Notes under the pieces: model-generated
What the model was told of the DNA's origin: nothing
The model's database searches: none
What the model saw: only the letters and a program-made list of their open reading frames with translations
Origin: Acinetobacter kanungonis
Lineage (GTDB): Bacteria > Pseudomonadota > Gammaproteobacteria > Pseudomonadales > Moraxellaceae
Assembly: GCF_009939195.1 (NCBI RefSeq)
Contig: NZ_JAACKC010000003.1
Span: 310,001-374,000, forward strand
Length of the DNA stretch: 64,000 nt
Reading direction: 5' to 3'
Made by a program: the position numbers and the translations under genes
Shown here: in pieces, positions 27,731-37,414 of the stretch
How positions within the stretch are numbered: position 1 is the stretch's first letter
How the letters are laid out: every line of letters begins with the position of its first letter

Positions 27731-28941
27731 GCATTTGATTCAGGCTTTTTTGCAGCTGTCTGATTAACCTCATGTTCAACCACACTTGCCGTTTCTTTGG
27801 CAATGCGACCTTCTTCATCAGTTGGAATCACCCAAATCTGTGGTCCTGTACCTGCATCGATACGACCTTCGGTACCACGTTTGAGGCTGTTGTTTTGTTC
27901 TTTGTTTAGGTTGAAACCAAAGTGCGGTAAGTACGCCATGGTTTTTTCACGGATGTAAGCAGAGTTTTCACCAATACCGCCAGTGAAGAACAAGCCATCT
28001 AAACGTGGTAAGCCACAGCTTAGCGCTGCTAAAGATTTTGCAAGGCGATAGCAGAATACTTCAATCGCTAAAGTTGCATCTTCATTGCCTTGTTCAGAGG
28101 CTTCAATCAATGTACGCATGTCGTTAGACAAGTTATCAGATAAACCAAGCAAGCCGCTTTCTTTGTTCAGCATCTTGTCAATTTTGTAGACATCCCAGCC
28201 AAGGTTAGAAGCCAAGAAGCTGTGTAAACTTGGGTCTACATCACCACTACGGGTACCCATCACAATACCTTCAAGAGGGGTTAAACCCATAGAAGTATCC
28301 ACACTTTGACCATTCCAAATGGCACAAGTTGAGCTGCCGTTACCGAGGTGAGCTGTTAACCAACCGCCTTGTTTTAAGCTGCCCGCCAACTCTGAACCAC
28401 GTTCAGAAACATAAGCATGACTGGTGCCATGGAAGCCGTAGCGACGTACGTTGTGTTCAGTATAGAGGAATTTAGGCACTGCATAGCGGTAAGCATGTGC
28501 AGGCATGGTTTGATGGAATGCGGTGTCAAATACGGCAACCTGTGGCAATTCTGGGAATAAACGCATGGTTGCGTCAATGCCAACAAGGTGTGCTGGATTG
28601 TGAAGTGGCGCAAGCGGCGTCGCTTCACGAATACGTTCGATAATTTCTGGTGTGAGTAATTCAGCTTTGGTCAAGGTACCACCATGTACAACGCGGTGAC
28701 CAATGGCTTGAGGGTTATAGTGAGAAAGACGTTCTAAGATTGTTTCTAATGCTTTTTCGTGGTCCGCATGCGGAATAGACAGTTCTAGTGGTGCGCCACC
28801 AACAGTGACACCTTTAATGCGAGCTTCAGCAGAACCTAAGTTTTCTGCCAAACCAAAAATTCGATCTTCACGACGCTCTGAAACAAGTGCATATTTAATT
28901 GAAGATGAGCCGCAGTTAATAACTAATACTGATGTAGACAC
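27718..28941 (-). CDS. ackA: Acetate kinase
   Basis: The 407-residue enzyme makes ATP and acetate from acetyl phosphate, or the reverse. Both ASKHA signatures are present: [14 protein letters not shown] at the N-terminus and [14 protein letters not shown]. The nucleotide-binding [11 protein letters not shown] and the [13 protein letters not shown] motifs are also clear. It is the upstream gene of ackA-pta. The C-terminal 15 residues ([15 protein letters not shown]) are a low-complexity extension whose codons form half of the palindrome at 27709-27730. Confidence 0.97.
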   Translation of the reverse strand: MSTSVLVINCGSSSIKYALVSERREDRIFGLAENLGSAEARIKGVTVGGAPLELSIPHADHEKALETILERLSHYNPQAIGHRVVHGGTLTKAELLTPEIIERIREATPLAPLHNPAHLVGIDATMRLFPELPQVAVFDTAFHQTMPAHAYRYAVPKFLYTEHNVRRYGFHGTSHAYVSERGSELAGSLKQGGWLTAHLGNGSSTCAIWNGQSVDTSMGLTPLEGIVMGTRSGDVDPSLHSFLASNLGWDVYKIDKMLNKESGLLGLSDNLSNDMRTLIEASEQGNEDATLAIEVFCYRLAKSLAALSCGLPRLDGLFFTGGIGENSAYIREKTMAYLPHFGFNLNKEQNNSLKRGTEGRIDAGTGPQIWVIPTDEEGRIAKETASVVEHEVNQTAAKKPESNAAIA

Positions 28942-29244
28942 GTTTATATACCCGAATTTTAATTGAAATAAGTCGTCCCTAAAGTGATCTTTATGCAGTA
29001 CTTATCAATGCAATCCAGATCAGTAATAATGTTTTATCATGTGTTGATTTTCTGTCCTAGATAGACTTTAGGAGATTAGACTTAAGCACTATCGACCAGT
29101 GAAATAATAATAAATAAAATTTATAGGTTGATAGTTTTCATTTATTAATGAAATAGTGCTCAAACCCAAATTTTCCTTTCTTTACACTTTTAACCCTAGC
29201 ATGAGAAATGAATTTTGAGCAGGAGCGAAGTGTTGTTTTTATGC
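28942..29244. other. Interval upstream of ackA
   Basis: About 300 AT-rich bases that should contain the ackA promoter on the minus strand. An 8-bp inverted repeat (AGCACTAT at 29084-29091 and ATAGTGCT at 29153-29160) spans 61 nt. I see no gene, RNA or clear regulator site. Confidence 0.3.
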
Positions 29245-29658
29245 TTAGTTTTGATACTTGATTTCTGACCAGCGTACAATCACATAGGCAATTAATGCCA
29301 CCATAAAAAAGACCAACATCATCCAAGCCAGACCTTGTAAGGTCTCGATGATCGTGCGGTAAATTTCCAGTACCCAGCGTTCTTGAGTCAGTTCAATCAC
29401 AATTTTTTTGTCATTTTCGGTATAAGTCAGCGGCGTGATGTATTTTTCCATATCGTAAATACGAATGCCTGAGGATGTTCCGACCACCATGCCGGCAAAT
29501 TTGGTGTATTTTGCCCAAGCTTCATGAATTGGATCGTGAATAATGCGCGCCAGAATCGCATTAATCGAATTGGAAAAAATTTTCATTACGGTAAATGAAA
29601 CCAGTAATGCCAGTAAAAAGGTACAAATGATCAAATAGTAAAACATGCGATTTCCCAT
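29245..29658 (-). CDS. Two-helix membrane protein of unknown function
   Basis: The 137-residue protein has one helix at about residues 6-26 (FYYLIICTFLLALLVSFTV) and another at about 110-130 (GLAWMMLVFFMVALIAYVIV), with a roughly 85-residue loop between them containing MVVGTSSGIRIYDMEKYI. I recognise no family. ATG 29658 and ATG 29646 are both possible starts. It is divergent from nothing and lies between ackA and proA on the same strand, without operon-like spacing. Confidence 0.65.
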   Translation of the reverse strand: MGNRMFYYLIICTFLLALLVSFTVMKIFSNSINAILARIIHDPIHEAWAKYTKFAGMVVGTSSGIRIYDMEKYITPLTYTENDKKIVIELTQERWVLEIYRTIIETLQGLAWMMLVFFMVALIAYVIVRWSEIKYQN

Positions 29659-29774
29659 TTATCTTTTTCAATTTTTTTATCATGTTACAAGATTTAGGGC
29701 TGGAATGGTGTTGTCGCTGTGTTCAGCTTCATGGTTGAAACTGAACACTTAAAGATACTTGAGTTGGAGAGGAA

Positions 29775-31040
29775 TTATTGGCGAATTTGTCCGTCGCCTA
29801 ACACAATCCATTTTTGCGAAGTTAGACCTTCTAGACCGACTGGACCACGGGCATGAATTTTGTCGGTAGAGATGCCAATTTCAGCTCCCAGACCATATTC
29901 AAAACCATCGGCAAAGCGGGTAGAGGCATTCACCATTACTGAGCTTGAGTCGACGCGGGCAAGGAATTGGCGTGCCAAACTGAAGTTTTCAGTAATAATC
30001 GCGTCGGTGTGATGCGAACCATATTTGTTGATATGGTCAATGGCTTCATCCATTCCTGAGACCACTTTCACGGCTAAAATTGGACCAAGATATTCGGTGT
30101 ACCAATCTTCTTCGCTCGCAGGCTTTACGCCGCTACCTAAAATACGCTGAGTTTCGCGACAACCACGCAACTCCACATTTTTCTCGGCATACAGCTCGGC
30201 AATGCGCGGTAAAAATTCTTCAGCGACTTTCTCATCGACCAACAGGCTTTCCATGGCATTACATACGCCATAACGATGGGTTTTGGCATTCAATGCAATC
30301 GGTAATGCCTTATGTAAATCAGCCTGTGCTTCAACAAAGACATGGCAGTTGCCATCTAAATGCTTAATGACTGGAATGCGGGCTTCATTGCTGATGCGTT
30401 CGATCAGTCCTTTGCCTCCACGTGGAACAATCACGTCCACATATTCCGACATGGTAATCAAATGACCCACTGCAGCACGATCCGCAGTGTTAATCACTTG
30501 TACTGAAGTTTCAGCTAAACCTGACGCTTTGAGTCCGTGTTGAATGGCTGCCGCAATGGCTTTATTCGATTCCAAAGCTTCAGAGCCACCACGTAAAATA
30601 ATGGCATTCCCTGATTTTAATGCCAGCGCAGCGGCTTCTAAAGTTACGTTTGGACGTGACTCATAAATCATGCCGACCACACCTAGTGGCACGCGCATTT
30701 TACCAATTTGAATACCAGACGGGCGATAAGCCAAATCGGTGATTTCTCCAATCGGATCAATCAGAGCAATCACATCTTTCAGGCCCTGTAGCATGCCTTT
30801 AAAGCGTGTGGGGTTCAGTTCTAAGCGATCAAGCAAGGCACTGTCTAATTGATTGTTACGACCTTTATCCATGTCTATTTGGTTGGCCGCTAAAATCGCA
30901 GACTCATTGTTTTGTAATGCTGTGTAAATTGCAGACAAAGCATTGTTTTTCATTTGGGTAGAAGCGCTGGCTAACACGCGCGATGCTTGGCGTGCTTGTT
31001 GTCCTACCGTTTGCATGTATTGTTCAATCGACTCTTGCAT
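29775..31040 (-). CDS. proA: Gamma-glutamyl phosphate reductase
   Basis: The 421-residue aldehyde-dehydrogenase-fold enzyme reduces gamma-glutamyl phosphate with NADPH in proline synthesis. The catalytic Cys lies in [32 protein letters not shown] and [12 protein letters not shown] are family segments, and the C-terminus has [29 protein letters not shown]. The frame is open to 31097, but MQESIEQYM at 31040 matches the family start and 421-residue length. No clear ribosome-binding site precedes it. proB is not in the window. Confidence 0.95.
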   Translation of the reverse strand: MQESIEQYMQTVGQQARQASRVLASASTQMKNNALSAIYTALQNNESAILAANQIDMDKGRNNQLDSALLDRLELNPTRFKGMLQGLKDVIALIDPIGEITDLAYRPSGIQIGKMRVPLGVVGMIYESRPNVTLEAAALALKSGNAIILRGGSEALESNKAIAAAIQHGLKASGLAETSVQVINTADRAAVGHLITMSEYVDVIVPRGGKGLIERISNEARIPVIKHLDGNCHVFVEAQADLHKALPIALNAKTHRYGVCNAMESLLVDEKVAEEFLPRIAELYAEKNVELRGCRETQRILGSGVKPASEEDWYTEYLGPILAVKVVSGMDEAIDHINKYGSHHTDAIITENFSLARQFLARVDSSSVMVNASTRFADGFEYGLGAEIGISTDKIHARGPVGLEGLTSQKWIVLGDGQIRQ

Positions 31041-31347
31041 GGCGGTTTGATCACTTAGAAATTTCAGTTCCGATAGTAACAGCCTGTGTACTGACAATGA
31101 AGCATATCAAGTGAAAATAGGCAAAACTTTAGCGTACAGGGTGCCTCCTATCGCTTTTAGGGGAAAAAAAGATAAGCGGTCATGGAATGAGTTGCAGCCA
31201 AAATCATCCTTTGTATATGATGGCTAGCGATAATGACATTGACGTCTTACACAAAAATAGAAAGAGTTAGCACCTAAAAATAGGTACATACATTGCAGAA
31301 GTAGTGTCTTGCAAAATAAAAATAAGACAAGGATGGAGGTAGGGAAT

Positions 31348-32673
31348 ATGAATTCCATTATCCAATTGGACGCGGAATTACACTCATCAATAAATCGTCA
31401 CGGTTTCTTCGATTTATATCATAAACACAGTTTTAAACAGCCGGCTCGAACTACATGGATTGATGGTTGGAAAATCGAGTATATGGCGATTGCTGAACCT
31501 GAAACTCTGCACAAGACACCGATTGTGATTATTGGTGGCGCATTCCAGAACTTTAATTCTTATAAATATTGTGTTGAACAGTTGTTCGCAGCGGGACCCG
31601 TGATTTTAATTGATTTGCCTTCGATGGGTGCCAATCAGCAAATTACCAATGTCGATACAGGGCTTTCTGCGGGCACTTTGGAATTGAGTGATCTTTCCGC
31701 CATGTTAGGTCAGTGGCTGGATATTGTCGGAATGCAGCATGTTTCGGTGATGGGAATGTCCTTGGGCTCTGTGGTGGCATCGGGGTTGGCAGATTTACGC
31801 CCAGAGTTGATTGACCGCATGATTTTAATGGGTGTGATGCAGAAAACGCGGAAAAGCTGGCGTATGTTGCTAGAAGAATCCTTATTTTTGATGCAAGAAC
31901 AGCGTATGGAGGAGTTTGGACAAGCGGTGATTTTGTATCTAGTTAATCATGCCAAACTGGATGTCACGCGTATGTCACCGACGGCAAAGCGCCTGTTCTT
32001 TCGGCAGATGGCGGACTTCACTGCAACCGAACAAGAGCGTTATGAAATTAACTGTAATCGCTTGTTACGCCTGACCGATGTTCCAATTCCAATTTGTAAA
32101 GTGCTGGTGGCATGCGGGCAATATGACAGTTTTACCTTGCCGCATGAAAATGCCAATTTTGCCTTGCAATGTCCCGACATGGAGTTCGCTATGATTGCCA
32201 ATGCTGATCATGTGCCGCAATTGCAAAGACGCAAAGAAACCATGCATCTATTTGCGACTTATTTACGTGGCGAGTCAATTCAATCGCTCGAAGGCATTAT
32301 CAATCTGACGCGGGCGCAATTGCTGACCATGGAACGCCGTGGCGAGCCACGGATTCAGGTGAGTCAGCCCTTTACCCAGCTTACGCATCGTTTTCTCGAT
32401 GTGCAGTTTGCCACAGAAATCGTCGATCTCAATTTCTTCGGCTTGATGCTCAAGTTTCATCATCAAGACAGTCAGCGCGTTGCCGAATATCCTCGCGATT
32501 TAGCTCTGCATTTAAAAGATGAGGAAGGGGAGTTTTCGATTGAATGTTTGATTTTTGAAGCAGGGGAAACACATGTCCGTGCCTTGTTTAAACATGGTAG
32601 TTTTGATGTGGCGGAGCGACTCCTACGCTATATTCAGCGCCAACAGTCAGCGTTGATGCCTGCTAGTGCTTAA
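31348..32673 (+). CDS. Alpha/beta hydrolase with C-terminal PilZ-like domain
   Basis: The 441-residue protein has an alpha/beta-hydrolase domain in the first 310 residues. The nucleophile elbow is GMSLG with Ser 138, and the likely acid and base are Asp 260 (CGQYDSF) and His 288 (NADHVP). The last 115 residues look like a PilZ domain: RRGEPR at 330-335 gives the RxxxR c-di-GMP motif, and DLNFFG at 360-365 sits where the D/NxSxxG motif is expected, with Asn for Ser. ATG 31348 has GGAGGT seven bases upstream; an upstream start at 31309 is less likely. Substrate unknown. Confidence 0.8.
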   Translation: MNSIIQLDAELHSSINRHGFFDLYHKHSFKQPARTTWIDGWKIEYMAIAEPETLHKTPIVIIGGAFQNFNSYKYCVEQLFAAGPVILIDLPSMGANQQITNVDTGLSAGTLELSDLSAMLGQWLDIVGMQHVSVMGMSLGSVVASGLADLRPELIDRMILMGVMQKTRKSWRMLLEESLFLMQEQRMEEFGQAVILYLVNHAKLDVTRMSPTAKRLFFRQMADFTATEQERYEINCNRLLRLTDVPIPICKVLVACGQYDSFTLPHENANFALQCPDMEFAMIANADHVPQLQRRKETMHLFATYLRGESIQSLEGIINLTRAQLLTMERRGEPRIQVSQPFTQLTHRFLDVQFATEIVDLNFFGLMLKFHHQDSQRVAEYPRDLALHLKDEEGEFSIECLIFEAGETHVRALFKHGSFDVAERLLRYIQRQQSALMPASA

Positions 32674-32737
32674 GCGTCAGTATGTTCTTAAAAAAGGGAG
32701 TTGATGAAACGCCCTTTTTTGATTTTTTACACATGGA

Positions 32738-33595
32738 TTATCTTGAAGATAGCCGACTGGAAGCATGTAGCATCCAGACCAAATCACCAGAATGTTTTTC
32801 TGCCGAAGTCTCGTTGGTCTGGGCTTGAAAATAATATTTGGGCTGAACGATGTAGGAGGTTTGAAAACCTGCATCTGCCAGAAACTGCCGTACCTCTTGC
32901 GGATGCTTGAAGTGGAAGCTAAATGCACTGCGTGACATGAATTTTAAGAGCTTGCTGCTACTCCAGATAATATGTGCCAGTTTATTTTTGACAGGTTCAG
33001 GATACAGGTCACTGAGGTAATGAATTTCAGGGAAGCGCTGCCCATGGTGACTAATCGCTTGGAACAGTTGCGCCAACAACGCTTTGTCAAAATAGTTGAT
33101 CAAGCCTTCACTGATGACCAAGAGTGGATATTGTGCATCAAACTGCTGAAAGATCTGTGCGAATTCATGGCTAAAAATATCGGCGCTAAGTACCTGCGGG
33201 CTATTCGGATCAAGTTGTTGCAAGGCTTGGGTCTTGAGCTGAGCCATATTAGGTAAATCTAATTCGCGATAAACCAAATCGGGGAACTTTTGTCGAAAAT
33301 GCCAACCACGCGGAGAAAGTCCGCAGGCAATTTCCAAGACCTGTAATTTCGGATATTGCGCCAGTAACTGGTAAAGATGTTCATCAATCATGCAATGGCG
33401 CTGCTTCAAGGTACTACGCATGCTGCCGCCGACATAACGCTCTGCCCATGATTCTAAGGGATGTGCCAGTCTTGCCAGAAATTTGCCTTTGGCTGTCGCG
33501 AAAATAGGATTAGAAATTCCCATCTGATACCAAATATAGCCCGTGTAGTGTGCGGTAAATGAAATATGGCGATGTTGTGAAAGTCCTTCTGTCAT
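32738..33595 (-). CDS. Class I SAM-dependent methyltransferase, leucine carboxyl methyltransferase-like
   Basis: The 285-residue protein starts MTEGLSQHRH with AGGAAG upstream. It has the variant SAM motif VLEIACGLSPRGWHF, the acidic YRELDLPNM loop, and LLVISEGLINYF, an arrangement seen in the LCM/YktD-like methyltransferase group. Substrate unknown. A longer frame to 33637 lacks a ribosome-binding site. It is downstream of nagZ on the same strand, with a hairpin between the two. Confidence 0.8.
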   Translation of the reverse strand: MTEGLSQHRHISFTAHYTGYIWYQMGISNPIFATAKGKFLARLAHPLESWAERYVGGSMRSTLKQRHCMIDEHLYQLLAQYPKLQVLEIACGLSPRGWHFRQKFPDLVYRELDLPNMAQLKTQALQQLDPNSPQVLSADIFSHEFAQIFQQFDAQYPLLVISEGLINYFDKALLAQLFQAISHHGQRFPEIHYLSDLYPEPVKNKLAHIIWSSSKLLKFMSRSAFSFHFKHPQEVRQFLADAGFQTSYIVQPKYYFQAQTNETSAEKHSGDLVWMLHASSRLSSR

Positions 33596-33664
33596 GTCTT
33601 CCTGACCTACTTTTTTGTTTTGATTTTCGTACAGCAAGTGTTGCTGAAAGTTTTCACATCATAA

Positions 33665-33693
33665 AGAATAAGGAGCATTTTGTGATGCTCCTT
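33665..33693 (-). terminator. Hairpin after nagZ
   Basis: AAGGAGCAT and ATGCTCCTT (33670-33693) form a 9-bp stem with a 6-nt loop, followed on the minus strand by the weak run ATTCTTTAT. It is a probable terminator or attenuator between nagZ and the methyltransferase. Confidence 0.6.
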
Positions 33694-33704
33694 CCGTCGA
33701 ATAG

Positions 33705-34724
33705 TTAGCCTGCATTTTTAAAGGCGACAATTCTGTCTCGGATTTGTCGCCATTCATCACCGAGGTCTAAGTTTTCGCCAATTTCAATGTTTGGAATTTT
33801 ACCGCGCATGCGTTCTAGGCGTTGTTGATTCGGTAATGGTAGTTCTGTGATACCTACCAACGCGACACATTGTGCAGCGCGATCATTACAGACCAGTCCC
33901 ATATCACAGCCAGCCTGAAGTGCAGCTTGAATACGCGCATCGGCACCACCTGCAACACAGGCTGCTTGCATGCTTAAATCATCAGAGAACAGGACACCAT
34001 CAAACTTTAATTCTTGACGCAGAATGTTTTGAATCCAGAATTCTGAGAAACCTGCTGGGTTCGGATCAACCTGATCGTAAATTACGTGGGCAGGCATCAG
34101 GGCATCCAACTGAGGCATCAGTTGAATAAAGCTTTGCATATCTTTGGCAAAGATTTCGGCATAAGGGCGAGAGTCAATTGCTGTCGCCACATGAGAGTCG
34201 GCTTTCACCGAACCATGTCCAGGGAAGTGTTTTCCTGTGGATGCCATACCTGCACGTTTCATGCCTTTTAGGAATGCACTGGCAAGTGGCACAATATCCT
34301 GCATATTTTTGGCAAAACCACGATCACCAATCACATCGCTAATGTCATTTAAATCGAGCACAGGTGCAAAGCTAAAATCAATACCAACCGCCAGTACTTC
34401 AGTCGCCATGAGCCAGCCACATTGTTCTGCCAAATCGAGTGCCTGTTCAGGATGGTCTAGATACAATTCACCGAAACGCCCCATGGCTGGGAGCAGGGTA
34501 AAACCCGTTCTCAAACGTTGTACACGTCCACCTTCCTGATCGACCGCAATTAAGATTTCTGGACGAATTTGACGCATATGATCGGTCAGTGCGCGAACTT
34601 GTTGTGGGGACTGAATATTTCGTGCAAATAAAATAACGCCACCGACTTGCGGAGCTTGCAATAGTTCAATATCTTCTTGGGTAAGTTCTGTGCCAGCGAT
34701 GTCCAGCATCAATGCGCCAATCAT
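33705..34724 (-). CDS. nagZ: Beta-N-acetylhexosaminidase (GH3), cell-wall recycling
   Basis: The 339-residue cytoplasmic glycosidase removes GlcNAc from anhydro-muropeptides during peptidoglycan recycling; its product can induce AmpC in species with AmpR. GH3 motifs are DQEGGRVQRLR, the catalytic KHFPGHGSVKADSH loop with the His/Asp pair, and VLFSDDLSMQAA with the nucleophile Asp. Length and motifs match bacterial NagZ. It is upstream of a methyltransferase gene on the same strand. Confidence 0.95.
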   Translation of the reverse strand: MIGALMLDIAGTELTQEDIELLQAPQVGGVILFARNIQSPQQVRALTDHMRQIRPEILIAVDQEGGRVQRLRTGFTLLPAMGRFGELYLDHPEQALDLAEQCGWLMATEVLAVGIDFSFAPVLDLNDISDVIGDRGFAKNMQDIVPLASAFLKGMKRAGMASTGKHFPGHGSVKADSHVATAIDSRPYAEIFAKDMQSFIQLMPQLDALMPAHVIYDQVDPNPAGFSEFWIQNILRQELKFDGVLFSDDLSMQAACVAGGADARIQAALQAGCDMGLVCNDRAAQCVALVGITELPLPNQQRLERMRGKIPNIEIGENLDLGDEWRQIRDRIVAFKNAG

Positions 34725-34949
34725 ATCGGTGTCCGTGTTTGAATTATTTAAATAAAGAGGCTGAAGGGATCAGCTTCCGCGAAACAATACCCGAATTCTG
34801 CAATGATTTGCTACATTTTGTCAGCACAGATTATGATAAAACTACACGACATAAACATATTCAGTTGTTTAAGATGTTGAATCTGCACCATTCATATTGA
34901 ATAACGACGCAGAAATTTTGGTCGAAAACCAAGGAAGTACAAATTATTT

Positions 34950-37139
34950 ATGAAACTTCAAACAATAGCTTGTGCAGTTGCCATTGCGACTGGTGGTTTG
35001 TTTTTTACACACGCAATCAATGAAGCCATTGCAGCCAACGATACCGCTGTAGTTTCGCAGTCTGTCGTGCCAACTAAAGAGCAAGCGCTGGTTTCGCGAC
35101 AGTTGGCAACATTAGTCGATCGTCAACATTATTTGAATTTGCGTCTGGATGCAGAGACCTCGAACCGTATTCTCGATTTTTATCTGGACAGCTTAGATCC
35201 AGACCATACGATTTTCCTGAATTCCGAAGTTGAACAATATAAGAAACAGTATGGTGCGACTTTCGGTGCGGCACTAAAAGCAGGGGACTTAACCGGTCCT
35301 TATACCATTCATGCGCAGTACCGTGAGCGTCTGGCTCAGTTTTATGAGTTTATGCTGGCTGAGTTGAAAAAGCCGCAGAACCTAAATCAAGCCAATGTCT
35401 ATATTGATATTGACCGTGAAAAAGCTCCTTATTTTAAGAATTCCCAAGAGCAGCGTAGCTATTGGCAAAAAATGCTGGTGTCGCAGCTGATCAATTTAAC
35501 CATTAGCAAGCAAGAAGACCAAGCCAAACAGAAGGTCTTAAAAGATAATCCCGAACTTGCCAATGGTCAGGACTTAACCAGTCCAGAAGATTTAACCCCG
35601 GTTCAGACGCTGACCAAGCGCTATACCCGTCAATTGGAACGTATTAGCCGGACCAAGAGTGATGATGTACTGGATAAAACCTTGAATGCGATGATGCTGA
35701 CTTACGATCCGCACAGCAACTATTTCCCGCCTGTGGATGCGATGGAGTTGAACCGTCAAACCACGTTGCAACTCGAAGGGATTGGGGTGTCGATTCGTCC
35801 AGAGCGTGGCAATGAAGACTACACCAAGATTGAAACCATTGTAGATGGTGGTCCAGCGAGTAAAACAGGACAAGTGAAATCGGGTGACCGCATTATTGGT
35901 GTGGCACAAGATGGCGAAAAAATGGTGGATGTGGTCGGTTGGCCAAGCAATGAAATTGTCGGGCTGATTCGTGGTAAACGTGGCACCAAAGTCACCGTGC
36001 GTTTACTGGCAACAGGTGCTCCAATGAGCCAAGCACGCAATGTGACCATTGTGCGTGATGTGATTCAGGAAGAAGATGCTGGGGTACGTTCACGTGTGGT
36101 TGAAGTTAAGCGTGATGGTAAAGTGCACCGTATGGGCGTGATTGAAATCCCATCATTTTATTTGAACTATCGTGCGCGCCGTGCGGGTAATGAATACCGT
36201 TCAGTTTCTGAAGATACCAATAATGCTTTGAAAGAACTACAAACCAAAAATGTAGAAGGCATTATCATTGATTTACGCAATAACCCAGGTGGCTCTTTGG
36301 AAGAAGTCGCGCGTATGTTAGGGCAGGTGATCAAGTCGGGTCCAGTGGTACAAATCCGTGATGGCAATGGCAATGTCAGCGTGTTTGAAGATGATGATGG
36401 CGGTGCACAGACCTATGCAGGTCCATTGGCTGTCATGGTGAATTTGGCTTCCGCTTCGGCAAGTGAAATTTACTCGGCGGCAATTCAAGACTATGAGCGT
36501 GGCATTGTGATTGGCAGTACCACAACGGGCAAGGGAACAGCACAAGTTCAGCTTGATAGTTTGGCTTATGGGCAAGCGACTTTAACGCAGCGTAAATTTT
36601 ACCGCGTGACGGGTGGCAGTACGCAAAATAAAGGTGTCGTTCCAGATGTCACGTTGGTCGATATCTATAATGAAGAGTTTGGTGAGCGTAAAGCCAAGAA
36701 TGCCTTGAAATGGGATACGATTCCGACAGCACCCTTCAAACGTGAAGGCTCGGTGAAGCCTTATGTACAACAGCTTGATCAAGCTTCTGAACAACGAGTC
36801 AGTGTTGATCCACAGTTTAAATATTTGGAAGCGCGTAAAGCGATTGCAAAAAAATCAGATGATCAGAAACGCATCGTGTTAGACATTGATCAGCGTAAAG
36901 CTGAGTTGATTGCACTCGAGCAGGAAACCTTACAGGCCGAAAACCAACGTCGTCAGGCAACGGGACAAAAGCCGTATGCAAATTGGGAAAGCTATCAAGC
37001 CTCTTTAGATGCTTTGGCTGAGTCACGTGCCAAAATGAAAGCGACACAACGCCCAGCTTTGCCTGAAGAGGAAGCTTTTGTAACCGAGGCAGCCAATGTG
37101 TTATTGGACTATGCGAAAGTGCAAAAGGCGAAATCTTAA
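34950..37139 (+). CDS. prc: Carboxy-terminal processing protease (tail-specific protease)
   Basis: The 729-residue periplasmic S41 peptidase trims or degrades lipoproteins and cell-wall enzymes. A signal peptide (IATGGLFFTHA) is followed by an N-terminal helical domain, then a PDZ domain (LEGIGVSIRPE, GPASKTGQVKSGDRIIGV). The catalytic domain carries IIDLRNNPGGSLEEVARML, the Ser in LASASASEIYSAA and the Lys in TTTGKGTAQVQ. A DUF3340-type C-terminal region follows. The ribosome-binding GGAAG is unusually far (about 14 bp) from the ATG. Confidence 0.96.
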   Translation: MKLQTIACAVAIATGGLFFTHAINEAIAANDTAVVSQSVVPTKEQALVSRQLATLVDRQHYLNLRLDAETSNRILDFYLDSLDPDHTIFLNSEVEQYKKQYGATFGAALKAGDLTGPYTIHAQYRERLAQFYEFMLAELKKPQNLNQANVYIDIDREKAPYFKNSQEQRSYWQKMLVSQLINLTISKQEDQAKQKVLKDNPELANGQDLTSPEDLTPVQTLTKRYTRQLERISRTKSDDVLDKTLNAMMLTYDPHSNYFPPVDAMELNRQTTLQLEGIGVSIRPERGNEDYTKIETIVDGGPASKTGQVKSGDRIIGVAQDGEKMVDVVGWPSNEIVGLIRGKRGTKVTVRLLATGAPMSQARNVTIVRDVIQEEDAGVRSRVVEVKRDGKVHRMGVIEIPSFYLNYRARRAGNEYRSVSEDTNNALKELQTKNVEGIIIDLRNNPGGSLEEVARMLGQVIKSGPVVQIRDGNGNVSVFEDDDGGAQTYAGPLAVMVNLASASASEIYSAAIQDYERGIVIGSTTTGKGTAQVQLDSLAYGQATLTQRKFYRVTGGSTQNKGVVPDVTLVDIYNEEFGERKAKNALKWDTIPTAPFKREGSVKPYVQQLDQASEQRVSVDPQFKYLEARKAIAKKSDDQKRIVLDIDQRKAELIALEQETLQAENQRRQATGQKPYANWESYQASLDALAESRAKMKATQRPALPEEEAFVTEAANVLLDYAKVQKAKS

Positions 37140-37160
37140 GTTGTTGTAAAGTTTGTTCGC

Positions 37161-37195
37161 TTAAAAAGCCAGTCTATGCATGACTGGCTTTTTAA
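37161..37195 (+). terminator. Terminator of prc
   Basis: TTAAAAAGCCAGTC and its complement (37161-37195) form a 14-bp stem ending in a T run, 22 bp after prc. Confidence 0.88.
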
Positions 37196-37414
37196 TGTTT
37201 GGAGCATAAAAAAGACATAAAAAATAAATGGATATTGGCTGAATGCTGTAACTAAATTGCGTAAATATTCGGGAATAAACACTTGACCAAAACGATAGAG
37301 TATTAGATTCTTAACAGGATTATAAAATTTGAAAAACTTTAGGTTTTTTTATTGCTCGAGAGCACGACTTTGAATGTATTGATAAAAAAAAGATGACCTA
37401 AACGGAAGCTTTAT

